DNA of 29,203 nucleotides. Source: Anaerohalosphaeraceae bacterium (GTDB lineage: Bacteria; Planctomycetota; Phycisphaerae; Sedimentisphaerales; Anaerohalosphaeraceae). Below the pieces are notes generated by a model. It did not search any database, was not told the origin of the DNA, and saw nothing but the letters and a program-made list of their open reading frames with translations. Shown here in pieces: positions 16,829-25,595 of this stretch; the first letter of the stretch is position 1; each line of letters starts with the position of its first letter. The stretch is from positions 1 to 29,203 of the forward strand of contig DAOSUR010000023.1 in assembly GCA_035378985.1 (NCBI GenBank), given 5' to 3'. Both the position numbers and the translations under genes were made by a program.

Positions 16829-17012
16829 CGTCCATTCCGCAAAAGTTTCAGACCGCTGCCTCCTTCCATATATTCACCCTTTTGTCAAATCCGGCCGGGG
16901 TAAAAATCTCTGTATGCCGCCCAGCCGGCTCCTATACAAAACGTTCAGAAACCATAAGAATTTTTCTTTTATCGGACCTCGCTGATTTTCCCTCCTAAGC
17001 CCTTAAATTTTA

Positions 17013-17041
17013 TTGATTTACCGTTTTTTTTCGTGTAAAAT
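17013..17041 (+). promoter_or_regulatory. Predicted sigma-70-type promoter of the two-partner secretion genes
   Basis: TTGATT (17013-17018), 17-nt spacer, TAAAAT (17036-17041), about 74 nt before the start of the transporter gene at 17115. The region just before it (16940-17012) is AT-rich and gene-free. Confidence 0.55.
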
Positions 17042-17114
17042 GCAGCCATATACATACGGAGTAATTATGCAGATTCTACCTCAATGGGGCCAGAAACTTT
17101 TTAGGGAGAAATCC

Positions 17115-19037
17115 ATGAACCGAGCTTGGAGGCCGAAAGTACACTGTCACTTTTTTATTCACAAACTCAAGACAGTCCATATCTCCGGACTGGCCTGCGG
17201 ATTCCTGATTCCTCTTGCCGGCCTTCTGTCGGCTGCCAAAGAAGAGTTTGCTGAACCCGCCGTCAGCACCGAGCAGGAAATCCTCGAAACAATTGCCGAA
17301 CAGGAAAAAAAGACTGAAACAAAAACAACACAGGCCAAAGGAAGAATCTCTCCCGAAGCCCTCGTCGAGTTCCTGCCTGCGGATGATACGCCTCGTTATT
17401 CCATCCGGCAGATTCAGATTCAGGGAAATCAGATTCTGACCACATCAGAACTTCTGCGGAACATTCCCGCTGTCTTTGACAGCACCGGACGTTATCAGCT
17501 TCCTGCAGAACCGGCTGCTCTTTATGACTTTCGGGAAATCCGGCTGCTGGCCGCCGGGGCGGAAACTCCCCGCACTGTTTCCGCACGCTCCATTCAGGGT
17601 TTCACCCAATACATCCTTCAGGTCTATCAGCGGCACAACTATGCGGGCATCTATGTTTACGTCCCTGCAGAGGCCTTTGCTCCGGAAGGAGCAATTCGAC
17701 AGGGAATTCTGCCGATTCGAATCCTCGAAGCCGAGGTTCGCAAGGTCAGCAGTCAAACGTTCACCCCCAATCTCCAGCCGGCTTCTCAAACCTACTTGCG
17801 GGAAGGGTTGATGGAGGACTGGTCCCCTGTCAAAAGCGGTTCCGTCCTGAATCAGAAAAAACTCAATGACTTTCTCGGCGTGATGAACCTGAACCCGGAC
17901 CGCTATGTGTCCGCCCTAATCAGCAAAGGCACCGAGCCCAACGCCCTGTCTGTTCAGTACAATGTCTATGAAGCCAATCCCTGGCACTGGTTCCTTCAGG
18001 TGGACAATTCCGGAACCGACGACCGCAAATGGGCCCCTCGCATCGGCCTGATTCACACCAACGCCCTCGGATTTGATGACCGGTTTACCGCCATCTACCA
18101 GGCCAAGCCCGAGCACGGTTTCGAAGATGAATTCTCCGTGTACAGCAGCTACGACTTTCCGCTGCTGACACCATTCCTGAGGGCCAGTCTGTTCGGGGCC
18201 TACAGTGAATACAACAGCCAGGGACTGGGCACATTCGACTTCCTGGGACGCGGCTATTTCTACGGCACGCAGCTTCGCTGGCACACCCTCCAGCACAACG
18301 GCTGGTTCTTTGACGTAACCGGCACCCTCATTCAGGAGGAAAGCCGCACCAGTCCGCTGCTCGTGCAGACCTCTGAAGTCCGAATGGACCTGTGGGGCTG
18401 GGGCATCGAACTGTACAAAACTGAAGACCGTGCGGAGACGTTTGTGGGCTTTTCCCAGCTGCAGTCGTATGAAACATCCGGCGACTTCCTGACCGTCCGC
18501 GGTTCCGGAGCCGCCGATGAGGACTTCGCTGTATATACCACCACCCTCCGCCACAGCCGGTATCTCGACCCGGGCAAAGTCCACCGGCTCAGCAGCTCTT
18601 TTTCCTGGACAACCTCCGACGGCCGGCTGGTTCCTTCGCGGATGTCGGCCTACGGCGGAATGTACACGGTCCGCGGCTATGATGAGTATGAAGTCATTGC
18701 CGACGGAGGCATCCTGGCTTCGCTGCAATACGAATATGATATTGTTCAGGCCGACCGGGCCGGCTACGGAACCGACCAGTCTGGAACGCCTCAGCCCAAG
18801 CCGTTCCTGCGCAAACTGGCACCGGCTGTATTCATCGATTACGGTCAGGCCCGAATCGAAGACGCCCTGCCTTTGGAAACCACAGATACTGAACTGTGCT
18901 CCGTCGGCGGCGGAATCATCACCGAACTGGGCAATCATTTAACCGGTACGGTCTATGCCGGATATCCGTTAATTGCGACAGAAAATACCCGAGAAGGGAA
19001 AGGTCGGCTGCACGCCGGCATTTTGATACGCTGGTAA
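17115..19037 (+). CDS. Two-partner secretion outer-membrane transporter (FhaC/ShlB type)
   Basis: An Omp85-superfamily pore that exports a partner TpsA exoprotein across the outer membrane. The start at 17115 is supported by AGGGAGA 5 nt upstream; the longer open frame from 17013 begins within the promoter. The 640-residue product has a long signal peptide with hydrophobic core SGLACGFLIPLAGLLSA, then a charged Glu/Lys linker. Two POTRA-like domains follow: IRQIQIQGNQILTTSELLR, and the region with YQRHNYAGIYVYVP and LPIRILEAEV. The C-terminal half is a beta-barrel, with alternating aromatic strands and the VRGYDEYEVIADGG motif that marks the lock loop of this family (about residue 518). It ends in an outer-membrane signature with terminal Trp (HAGILIRW). 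The gene 64 nt downstream encodes the matching exoprotein. Confidence 0.92.
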   Translation: MNRAWRPKVHCHFFIHKLKTVHISGLACGFLIPLAGLLSAAKEEFAEPAVSTEQEILETIAEQEKKTETKTTQAKGRISPEALVEFLPADDTPRYSIRQIQIQGNQILTTSELLRNIPAVFDSTGRYQLPAEPAALYDFREIRLLAAGAETPRTVSARSIQGFTQYILQVYQRHNYAGIYVYVPAEAFAPEGAIRQGILPIRILEAEVRKVSSQTFTPNLQPASQTYLREGLMEDWSPVKSGSVLNQKKLNDFLGVMNLNPDRYVSALISKGTEPNALSVQYNVYEANPWHWFLQVDNSGTDDRKWAPRIGLIHTNALGFDDRFTAIYQAKPEHGFEDEFSVYSSYDFPLLTPFLRASLFGAYSEYNSQGLGTFDFLGRGYFYGTQLRWHTLQHNGWFFDVTGTLIQEESRTSPLLVQTSEVRMDLWGWGIELYKTEDRAETFVGFSQLQSYETSGDFLTVRGSGAADEDFAVYTTTLRHSRYLDPGKVHRLSSSFSWTTSDGRLVPSRMSAYGGMYTVRGYDEYEVIADGGILASLQYEYDIVQADRAGYGTDQSGTPQPKPFLRKLAPAVFIDYGQARIEDALPLETTDTELCSVGGGIITELGNHLTGTVYAGYPLIATENTREGKGRLHAGILIRW

Positions 19038-19101
19038 ACCGTCAGAAAAGATACGAACGAACCAGAAAGATTTTTCAATAAAAATACTTGAGGGGAACAC
19101 A

Positions 19102-22100
19102 ATGAAAACTTTTGCTCAGTCTCTTTCGGCTCTTACGGTACGTCAGGCCACCTCTGCCCTGCTGATTGTCTGCACGCTTCACCTGAACATCGCTCAGGTC
19201 CGGGCAATGAGCGGAGCGGACCCGCAGACCGGCAATGTCTCCGTCGGTCCCATCGCTGCCGAGGGAGTCACCACGGTGACGGTCAATGCCGGCACCGGTT
19301 CCGCCAAGGCCGTCATCAACTGGCAGGACCTGAACATCAGCGACAAGCAGACTTTGCAGTTCGTCCGGGACGGCGGTGCTTTTGTCGTCCTCAACCGGGA
19401 TTTGCAGTCATCAGCCACCCGAATCGACGGCACGATTCTCGGCAATCAGGGACATATCATTGTCATAAACCAGAACGGCGTCGTCTTCGGCCCGACCGCT
19501 TCGGTTCAGGCCGCTAAGTTTACCGCCGGAGCGATGACCATCAGCGACCAGGACTTCCTGACGCAGGACACCCTGAAGTTTATCGTCACCGACGGAGCCG
19601 TCAAAAACCTCGGCACCATTACCGCCGAGCAGGTGGCTCTGATTGGGCGGGAAGTCATCAACCGCGGAATCATCCAAACTCCGGCCGGCGGCTTTGTCCT
19701 GCTGGCCTCGGCGGATGAAGTGTACCTGGCCGAAAATCAAACCAGCCCCGTGCGGGTCCGGCTGGCTTCCGCTCCGGAAACTTCGGCTCTGGCGGTTAAC
19801 GAAGAGGGCGGAAAAATCGAAGCCCCGGCCGGCACGATTATTCTGGCCGCCGGCGACCTGTACGTGCAGGCCCTTGATGACCTCAAAGGCCTGGGGGCCT
19901 CCGTGCAGACCGAAACGGGCCGCGTCGGCCAGTTTGGCACAGTGTCTGCGGATGCCCAAGAGGGTGACGGCGGCCGGATTGCCCTGACGGCCGGCGAAGC
20001 AGTCGTTCTCGGCTCTGAGAGCATCACCTCCGCCAATGCCGCCGAAAACGGCGACGGCGGACAGGTGATTGTCTTTTCTCCGCAGGCCGCTCTCTTCAGC
20101 CAGGATGCTCAAATCCGGGCCAAAGGCGGTTCCGAATCCGGCGACGGCGGTTTCGTCGAGGTCTCCGGTCGGCAGGCAATCGAACTGTGGGGGCATGTGG
20201 ACACAACAGCCGTCAACGGAAAGACCGGAACATTCCTGATAGATCCCTCAAATATCCAAATCGATTCAGTCACCAGTCCCAATATGACATGGAATGGTTT
20301 TCAGTTCTTCCAGAATGGAACATGGTCTTCCACACAGCATCTCAGTTATGCCTGGATACAAAACCAGCTGGCCTTAAGCAATGTGGAAATAACAACCCAT
20401 CCGGGCGGAACCGCCGCTCAGCAGGGCTGGATTTGGGTTCGTCATTCAATTCTTTGGGACACCAACACTGCTCTGACCCTGAACGCTAACAGCAGAATCT
20501 GGATCGAAGCCCCTATCACCAATAGCGGCTCCGGTGCCTTTTCTGCCGTCACAGATGGACTGAACGCTCCGGGCGGAAGCATCTACGTCCGGGATGACAT
20601 CACTGCCGGAAGCATTCGGCTAAACGCCGGCGACCCAACACTCACAACGGACATCAAGTCTCACGTCTTTATTGAAAACGGTTCCAATCTTACCGCCACA
20701 GAAGGCAATCTCGAAATTGCCGCTCGAGAAAACATCTCCATTGACGGAAATCTTCAGGCCAATCAGGGTTCCGTTCTCATTCAAGCGGATTCCGATCTGC
20801 TTGGTTTCGGAGACATCACGGCTTCCGGGACCATAGACAGTGCACAGAATACTGAACTGACCGGACGCAATATCACAGTAAACCAAATCAGCGCCGGCGG
20901 AGATATCGTTCTGAAAGGATGGGAAGATGTCGGATACGGCGGAGGAGTGGTCACAACAACCGGCGACCTTAACAGCGCTTCCGGAAACGTTGATATCTCC
21001 ATCAAAACAACTCCCAACATTGGCGGCAAGTTTGTGGAATCGGTCAATTACGACCCCGATGGTCTCATTCGTCTGGGCGGCAATACATATGCCGCAGGCG
21101 ATATCAATCTCCACAATAACACATGGGTCAATGGAAATGGAGAACAGATTCTTTTAGCAGGAAGAACTCTCCAGGCCGAAGGTTTCGTCCGCAAATGCAC
21201 TGCCGGAGACCTCTGGCTTATTGGGTTGGGATTCGACGAACTGTATCGCTCCATCAACCTGCTTTACGACGATTATGGCCCGGCCCTCAGCACGCATCAG
21301 GGAAATCTCTGGGTCATCGGCCAATATGATATCCAAGTTGCCGGCGATGTGACCACCTTCGGCCCGGATTGCTGCGGCTGGTCGCCCACACCCGGCTGTT
21401 TTTATGGTGTCTGGCCCACCGGCGGAGTCCTGCTTTACTCCATGACCGGACGTATTTACACCGATGACCTGGACGGACTGAATGTGAACATTACCGGCAG
21501 CTCCGACCACTGGGGCGGCTTGGGTATCTTTAATCCGTTGTATTACTTCAATTCCGACATCCAGTACGAGCAGTTCGACCGGCTGGCTATCGCCGTCATC
21601 AGTGCCGATGACCTTGTTCTCGGCCCCTCCAGTTCTCTGAATGCCTTCGGAAGATACTATGACGATGTCGATGACCGTGACTCCCTTCTTCTGGTGGATG
21701 GGCCCGCGGAAATCGGCGGCTATGACCGCAATCCGGGCGAGCCATTCGATGCCGCCATCTATACAGCCAGCACTGACGGCAATGTTCAAATCAATATGAG
21801 TACCCAGATTCGCTCCTGCCAAGCAATGCCCGCATTGTATGCTCTGATGGTCGATGAAGGTCCCGATGGAAAAGTGCCGGTAGACGAATCCGGAACGGCT
21901 AAAGGTGCGATGGTCATCGATGCCTACGATACCATCACCTTCGGAACCAACTTCAAAAACTCGCTGGCCGGCAACGGCATCACCAGCGACGTCGGCGGCC
22001 GCCTGGAGGTTGTCTCCCGCATCACCGAGTGGCTCTCGGACGCCTACGGACGGCTGCCTTATGCCGACCCGGCGGAAGGAGAAGGCCCCTTCCCAGCCGG

Positions 22101-22698
22101 CTACAACTATGTTTTCCGCGGAGCCGGTCTGGAAAATCCGGAGATTACGGACGGCCGGGCCTGGGTCCTCGAAGACCCGGCGGCTCCTGCCGGCGAAGTC
22201 GCCCCGCTCTATCGGCCCGAAGAACCGCGTCTGGGCGGATGTCCTCTTGAAATGGACGCGGCAGCGGCGGAACTGGGCATCCATTCCGACCAGCTCCAGG
22301 TGGCGATTGCCAACTCGCTGGCCCTGAACCCGACCCTGAACCCCTGCAGTGCCTGTGCTCAGTTGATTACGGCTGCCAACATCCTCAAAGACAGCGAGCG
22401 GATGACGGCTGTCGCAGCCGTCTTCGAGCAAATCGCCCCGGCGGATATGCCCTTTACACCCGAAATGGGAGCCGCTATCGCCTCGGCCTTCTCCCAGAAT
22501 GCTCAAACCGACAGCCGCTATGCCTCTGCGATGGAGTTCGTGGATGCCTTTGTCCGGTATGTCACCATCCTCGACCGTCAGATTCAGGCGCCCATCGGTG
22601 ACCCGGTGACCTTCGCCTTGAACCGCTACGGCACCTCGCTGCTGGAAACCGGCAACAGCAACATCACGGCTTACCTGCTGACGCAGATTCAGCAGTAA
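19102..22698 (+). CDS. Two-partner secretion exoprotein with filamentous-haemagglutinin N-terminal domain (FhaB/TpsA type)
   Basis: A 1198-residue secreted protein, partner of the upstream transporter. Ribosome site AGGGG 7 nt before the ATG. The signal peptide runs to about residue 35. The TPS recognition domain (about 40-280) has the hallmark GHIIVINQNGVVFGPTASV (NQNG in place of the usual NPNG) followed by the beta-helix rungs FTAGAMTISDQDF and VALIGREVINRG. Glycine-rich repeats and GDGGFVEVSGRQ...NGKTGTFLIDPSNI (about 346-386) are typical of TpsA proteins. The middle (about 390-1040) is a long beta-helical passenger. The last 150 residues change to an Ala-rich helical region containing CSAC. 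No VENN motif or recognisable CdiA toxin tip is present, so an adhesin or surface-layer role fits better than contact-dependent inhibition. A strong terminator follows 18 nt after the stop. Confidence 0.9.
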   Translation: MKTFAQSLSALTVRQATSALLIVCTLHLNIAQVRAMSGADPQTGNVSVGPIAAEGVTTVTVNAGTGSAKAVINWQDLNISDKQTLQFVRDGGAFVVLNRDLQSSATRIDGTILGNQGHIIVINQNGVVFGPTASVQAAKFTAGAMTISDQDFLTQDTLKFIVTDGAVKNLGTITAEQVALIGREVINRGIIQTPAGGFVLLASADEVYLAENQTSPVRVRLASAPETSALAVNEEGGKIEAPAGTIILAAGDLYVQALDDLKGLGASVQTETGRVGQFGTVSADAQEGDGGRIALTAGEAVVLGSESITSANAAENGDGGQVIVFSPQAALFSQDAQIRAKGGSESGDGGFVEVSGRQAIELWGHVDTTAVNGKTGTFLIDPSNIQIDSVTSPNMTWNGFQFFQNGTWSSTQHLSYAWIQNQLALSNVEITTHPGGTAAQQGWIWVRHSILWDTNTALTLNANSRIWIEAPITNSGSGAFSAVTDGLNAPGGSIYVRDDITAGSIRLNAGDPTLTTDIKSHVFIENGSNLTATEGNLEIAARENISIDGNLQANQGSVLIQADSDLLGFGDITASGTIDSAQNTELTGRNITVNQISAGGDIVLKGWEDVGYGGGVVTTTGDLNSASGNVDISIKTTPNIGGKFVESVNYDPDGLIRLGGNTYAAGDINLHNNTWVNGNGEQILLAGRTLQAEGFVRKCTAGDLWLIGLGFDELYRSINLLYDDYGPALSTHQGNLWVIGQYDIQVAGDVTTFGPDCCGWSPTPGCFYGVWPTGGVLLYSMTGRIYTDDLDGLNVNITGSSDHWGGLGIFNPLYYFNSDIQYEQFDRLAIAVISADDLVLGPSSSLNAFGRYYDDVDDRDSLLLVDGPAEIGGYDRNPGEPFDAAIYTASTDGNVQINMSTQIRSCQAMPALYALMVDEGPDGKVPVDESGTAKGAMVIDAYDTITFGTNFKNSLAGNGITSDVGGRLEVVSRITEWLSDAYGRLPYADPAEGEGPFPAGYNYVFRGAGLENPEITDGRAWVLEDPAAPAGEVAPLYRPEEPRLGGCPLEMDAAAAELGIHSDQLQVAIANSLALNPTLNPCSACAQLITAANILKDSERMTAVAAVFEQIAPADMPFTPEMGAAIASAFSQNAQTDSRYASAMEFVDAFVRYVTILDRQIQAPIGDPVTFALNRYGTSLLETGNSNITAYLLTQIQQ

Positions 22699-22716
22699 TC
22701 AATCCTGCCCTGAATT

Positions 22717-22759
22717 AAAAAGCCCTTCGGATATTCAATCCGAAGGGCTTTTTGTTTTT
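22717..22759 (+). terminator. Strong, probably bidirectional terminator
   Basis: A perfect 16-bp stem: AAAAAGCCCTTCGGAT (22717-22732) against its complement at 22738-22753, with a 5-nt loop, followed by GTTTTTT. The A-run on the left arm lets it serve the convergent cupin gene as well. Confidence 0.92.
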
Positions 22760-22773
22760 TACCCTTAATTATC

Positions 22774-22797
22774 TGTATTCTTGTATTCCTGTATTCT
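22774..22797. repeat. Three tandem octamers next to the cupin stop codon
   Basis: TGTATTCT, TGTATTCC, TGTATTCT follow one another without gaps at 22774-22797, touching the stop codon of the cupin gene. A short simple repeat of unknown meaning. Confidence 0.5.
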
Positions 22798-23147
22798 TAT
22801 TTTTGATACGCTATCGGCACCAAACAAAGAAACCGTGCCGGCATCGAGGATGACAGATTCCGAAACTGATGCACTTCATTAGCCGCCACCAACAGGGCAT
22901 CATGGACCTTTAAAGGAACAGCTCCATCCTCCCGAACGACGGCAACCTCACCCGCCAGCACCACAACCTCATGCTCAAAATTGTGCTGATGAAAGGGAGT
23001 ATGCCCGCCGGGACCGACTTCAAATAGCCGCATCGCAAAGGTAGGCGCTTTATCCTTCGGCCCGAAAATCACTCGCACCTTTACATCCTTCGCACCTTCC
23101 ATCTGAACCGCTTCTGCCGGCACATTCTCGATATTTTTAATAATCAT
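22797..23147 (-). CDS. Small single-domain cupin protein
   Basis: A 116-residue single-domain cupin. Cupin motif 1 is present: H53-x-H55-x4-E60 in HTPFHQHNFEHEVVVLAG. Motif 2 is reduced to NEVHQFRN, with its conserved His93 and Asn97. These supply the usual three-His/one-Glu metal site. It resembles stand-alone Cupin_2 proteins, which bind Fe, Mn or Ni and have diverse or unknown activities; the substrate cannot be named. No signal peptide, so cytoplasmic. AGGAAAGGA precedes the ATG by about 8 nt. It is a single-gene unit flanked by the shared terminator on the left and the promoter region of the TPR gene on the right. Confidence 0.88.
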   Translation of the reverse strand: MIIKNIENVPAEAVQMEGAKDVKVRVIFGPKDKAPTFAMRLFEVGPGGHTPFHQHNFEHEVVVLAGEVAVVREDGAVPLKVHDALLVAANEVHQFRNLSSSMPARFLCLVPIAYQK

Positions 23148-23371
23148 TGGGTCGTTCCTTTCCTCGCCTGTAAACGTGGGCGCCTTGTCTAACCTTTTCC
23201 TGCCAGAAACCGTCTCAAATTGTTTATCGGACTATCCGCTCTGTTTTCATTCTTTTTTCAGCAGAGAATCACACCCAAGTTAAGCAGATTGTCTATTTTG
23301 TCGTCATCTCAAGTGTTATGTAGATTTTACACAGGACGGGTAAATTAGACAAAAGAAAGGATTCATTATTT

Positions 23372-24313
23372 ATGCGGACCTTCAAAAACATATCCCGTTG
23401 GGCAGGTCTGATGTTTCTTATGCTCTCCTCCGCTCTTTCTGCCTCGTTTCAACAGGACCAACTCCCTTCACGAAAGCTCCGCAGTATTGCCCGCCTTTAT
23501 ATGGCCTACGGCCAGTACGATAAAGCCGAAGGATATCTGCTGCGTGCCCTTCAGCACAGTCAGTCCGATGACGCCTCAGACAGCGAAAGAGCTATCTGCA
23601 TGATCGATTTGGCAACTCTTTATTCGTATCAGGACCGTTTGGCTGAGTCCGAAGAACTTTTCTGGAGGGGGTTGGCCGCCCAGCAAAACGCTCTCGGTCC
23701 CGACCATCCATACGTGGCCCATACCCTTCGGAATCTGACGGCGGTCTATATTCGCCAGCATCGCCTCGACCGAGCGGCGGAGACTCTCGAATGGGCCTTC
23801 GACATCATTTTAAAACATCACACACCTGACAATCGAATCCTGACCCCCTTTTACATCGATCAGGCTGCTCTTCTCACTCAGTTGGGGGCCTGGGATGAAG
23901 CCGAAGCAATCTTTACAGAAATGCTCGAGAAAGTGACAGTGGAATTCGGACAGAATCATCTTTATACCGCCCAGGTTCGAAAAGGACTGGCCGAATTATA
24001 CCTCGAAACCGGACAATATGAACTTGCTGCACAACAGCTCCGGCAGGTTTTAGCAGTCCAGCAGATAATTTACGGCCAAACTCACCGAACTCTGCTGGAT
24101 TCCTATCTGCTTGGAGCAAAAATCTGCCGCCTTCAGGGTGATTTGCAGCAAATGCAGACCTATTTCGACAAGGCCTTATCGACCGTAATCTCCTCCGGTG
24201 ACACTGTGTCAGTGGCCCGACTTTATGAACAAATAGACAAAATCCGTTCTGACGACTTTATCATCGCCGCCGCCGCTGCAGGATCTAACTCCTCATCCGA
24301 AACTGCCGGATAA
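23372..24313 (+). CDS. Exported tetratricopeptide-repeat protein
   Basis: A 313-residue protein. The N-terminus looks like a signal peptide (WAGLMFLMLSSALSAS, about residues 10-25). Then come five or six TPR units of the kinesin-light-chain type: for example LYMAYGQYDKAEGYLLRALQ, LATLYSYQDRLAESEELFWR, LTAVYIRQHRLDRAAETLEW, and LAELYLETGQYELAAQQLRQ. These cover about residues 35-280. The spacer pattern LGPDHPYVAHTL between repeats is typical of TPR_12. The C-terminus is an Ala/Ser-rich tail. TPR arrays bind partner proteins; none can be named. The ribosome site (AAAGGA) is rather distant (about 11 nt) and only a weak promoter match (TTGTCG-N17-TAGATT, 23298-23326) was seen. It is followed by a gene-free stretch. 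Confidence 0.82.
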   Translation: MRTFKNISRWAGLMFLMLSSALSASFQQDQLPSRKLRSIARLYMAYGQYDKAEGYLLRALQHSQSDDASDSERAICMIDLATLYSYQDRLAESEELFWRGLAAQQNALGPDHPYVAHTLRNLTAVYIRQHRLDRAAETLEWAFDIILKHHTPDNRILTPFYIDQAALLTQLGAWDEAEAIFTEMLEKVTVEFGQNHLYTAQVRKGLAELYLETGQYELAAQQLRQVLAVQQIIYGQTHRTLLDSYLLGAKICRLQGDLQQMQTYFDKALSTVISSGDTVSVARLYEQIDKIRSDDFIIAAAAAGSNSSSETAG

Positions 24314-24753
24314 TTACACCAGCCATCCTCTACTCCCTGGATTCTCTCTTTTTTTTGAACACCCTATATATTGTGCGCTGTCCATTTCTCCTATTTCCCC
24401 AAAAACAGACAGTTCTTCTTTTAAATTAGGCCAGGTAAAAAACCTGCTATCAGACTTATCGACTTGATTTTCTGACAAAAAGAGTACAAATCTATATGAA
24501 ATATCGTTTCTCAAAACTTGCTCCTTTTTTTAAAGATTCAAACCTTATGACGCCGATAACAGCATAGTCAGCGAGAAAAAACAGCCCGACGCAGCAACCA
24601 GACATACAATATATTGTGGTCTTCTGAAAATCAGAAGAAAACGCCTCAGAAAAAGGATTTGAGGAACCCGAAAAGCGGCTCCGGAAAGCCAGGAATCTTC
24701 AGGTCCGATAAGGAATGTCGGAGAACGATTCCAAACCCTGTCAGGTAGTAAAT
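24314..24753. other. Gene-free region with two dyads upstream of the FlgM-like gene
   Basis: About 440 bp in which no open frame looks like a protein. Seen here: a CTGACA-N17-TATGAA promoter-like match on the plus strand near 24472-24500; a 12-bp perfect palindrome ACAATATATTGT at 24606-24617; and, 2 nt later, an 8-bp hairpin (24620-24627 against 24631-24638) with a 3-nt AAA loop. A related string, TATATATTGTG, occurs near 24366. No T-run follows the hairpin on either strand. It may be a long leader or a small RNA locus, but nothing beyond the dyads supports this. Confidence 0.4.
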
Positions 24754-25053
24754 ATGCAAAAGAAAATGCCTCAAAACAATTCGAACCGCAACCCAATTGC
24801 CGACATGGAACAAAAATCCCAGAGCGAATGGATGAATCTCGACCTCGATGAGCTGCTTGGTGAGCCCATGCTGGAGCATCTCCACGCCAACCCTATCGGC
24901 CGTCTGCTGCAGCTGATTGCGTCTCTGCCGGAAGTCCGTCAGGAAAAAGTATTGCGTGCCCGAAGGGAAATTGCAGAAAACAACTTGGATATGGACCGTC
25001 GGCTGGATGCGGCCTTAGACCGCATTCTCGAAGAATTAATTATTGAAGAATAG
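24754..25053 (+). CDS. Small FlgM-like (anti-sigma-28-type) protein
   Basis: A 99-residue polar protein. I choose the ATG at 24754 because CAGGTAG lies about 8 nt upstream; the in-frame ATG at 24715 has its AAGGA directly abutting and is less likely. The N-terminal half is disordered-looking (Asn, Gln, Ser rich). The C-terminal half, SLPEVRQEKVLRARREIAEN followed by DRRLDAALDRILEELI, has the 'PxVRxEKV...R..I' helix and the second amphipathic helix of FlgM, which binds and inhibits the flagellar sigma factor FliA. No flagellar gene is in the window, and related small planctomycete proteins may have other targets, so the function is inferred. It faces spoVG convergently, 98 nt apart, with no clear terminator between them. 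Confidence 0.6.
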   Translation: MQKKMPQNNSNRNPIADMEQKSQSEWMNLDLDELLGEPMLEHLHANPIGRLLQLIASLPEVRQEKVLRARREIAENNLDMDRRLDAALDRILEELIIEE

Positions 25054-25151
25054 CCGCTTACTTACTACGTTACTCGGCGGCATTCTGCAGATAATCTTGT
25101 GTCCGCTGAAGTTTTTTTGTAAATTCGTCTCCTTTTTTCCCTGCCGAAAGT

Positions 25152-25574
25152 TTAATCCGGTTCAGGTGTATCCAAATCAACCGGCTGGTATCCCGGCTGT
25201 TTGGATTTTTCGACCTCCTGATGATAGGCCGCCAGGATAGCATCCTGAATTTTTTTCCGGCAGGCCGCATTAATGGGGTGAGCAATATCCGCGTGAAGTT
25301 TCATCCGTCCCTGCTGATCCTGTTTAACCCGATTGTCCTGCAGTTTGGCTCCGCAATTGCTGCAGAATTTGGCCTTTAAGCTGTTTTTGCCGCCGCATTT
25401 GCCGCAGTGATCGGACATCTTCCGGGACGGCATTGCCACAAAAAGCCCCCCTGCTCCCTCAATAATCTTGATGTCCCGCACGACGAACTCATTGTCGAGC
25501 GTCATCGAGCAGAACGCCTTCAGCCGATCATCCTGATTGGCCACAAGTTTGACTCTGACTTCGCTGATTTCCAT
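25152..25574 (-). CDS. spoVG: SpoVG family protein with an inserted zinc ribbon
   Basis: SpoVG is a small nucleic-acid-binding regulator found across bacteria. The 140-residue product begins with the family core: MEISEVRVKLV, FCSMTLDNEFVVRDIKIIEG, GLFVAMPSRK. After residue 52, where ordinary SpoVG has a short loop, about 40 residues are inserted. They carry a four-Cys zinc ribbon, C57-x2-C60-x10-C71-x2-C74 (HCGKCGG...KFCSNCGAKL). The core then resumes with DIAHPINAACRKKIQDAIL, followed by a charged tail. Ordinary SpoVG proteins are about 85-100 residues. GAGG lies 7 nt before the ATG. The gene starts 21 nt after the ispE stop, an order also known from Firmicutes (ispE near spoVG). The zinc ribbon probably adds nucleic-acid or protein binding; that is inference. 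Confidence 0.92.
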   Translation of the reverse strand: MEISEVRVKLVANQDDRLKAFCSMTLDNEFVVRDIKIIEGAGGLFVAMPSRKMSDHCGKCGGKNSLKAKFCSNCGAKLQDNRVKQDQQGRMKLHADIAHPINAACRKKIQDAILAAYHQEVEKSKQPGYQPVDLDTPEPD

Positions 25575-25595
25575 AAGGGTGCCTCACGAACAAAT

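Noticed and set aside
19102..22698. Exoprotein as a CdiA-type contact-dependent inhibition toxin
   Set aside because: No VENN motif, no pretoxin domain and no small immunity gene downstream; a terminator follows directly.
24545..24796. Minus-strand frame with hydrophobic and aromatic residues opposite the FlgM-like leader
   Set aside because: No ribosome site, no family, and it overlaps the start of a better-supported plus-strand gene.
25070..25151. Short minus-strand frame after spoVG ending DEFTKKLQRTQDYLQNAAE
   Set aside because: It looks faintly protein-like but has no start codon with a ribosome site outside spoVG and is too short to support.
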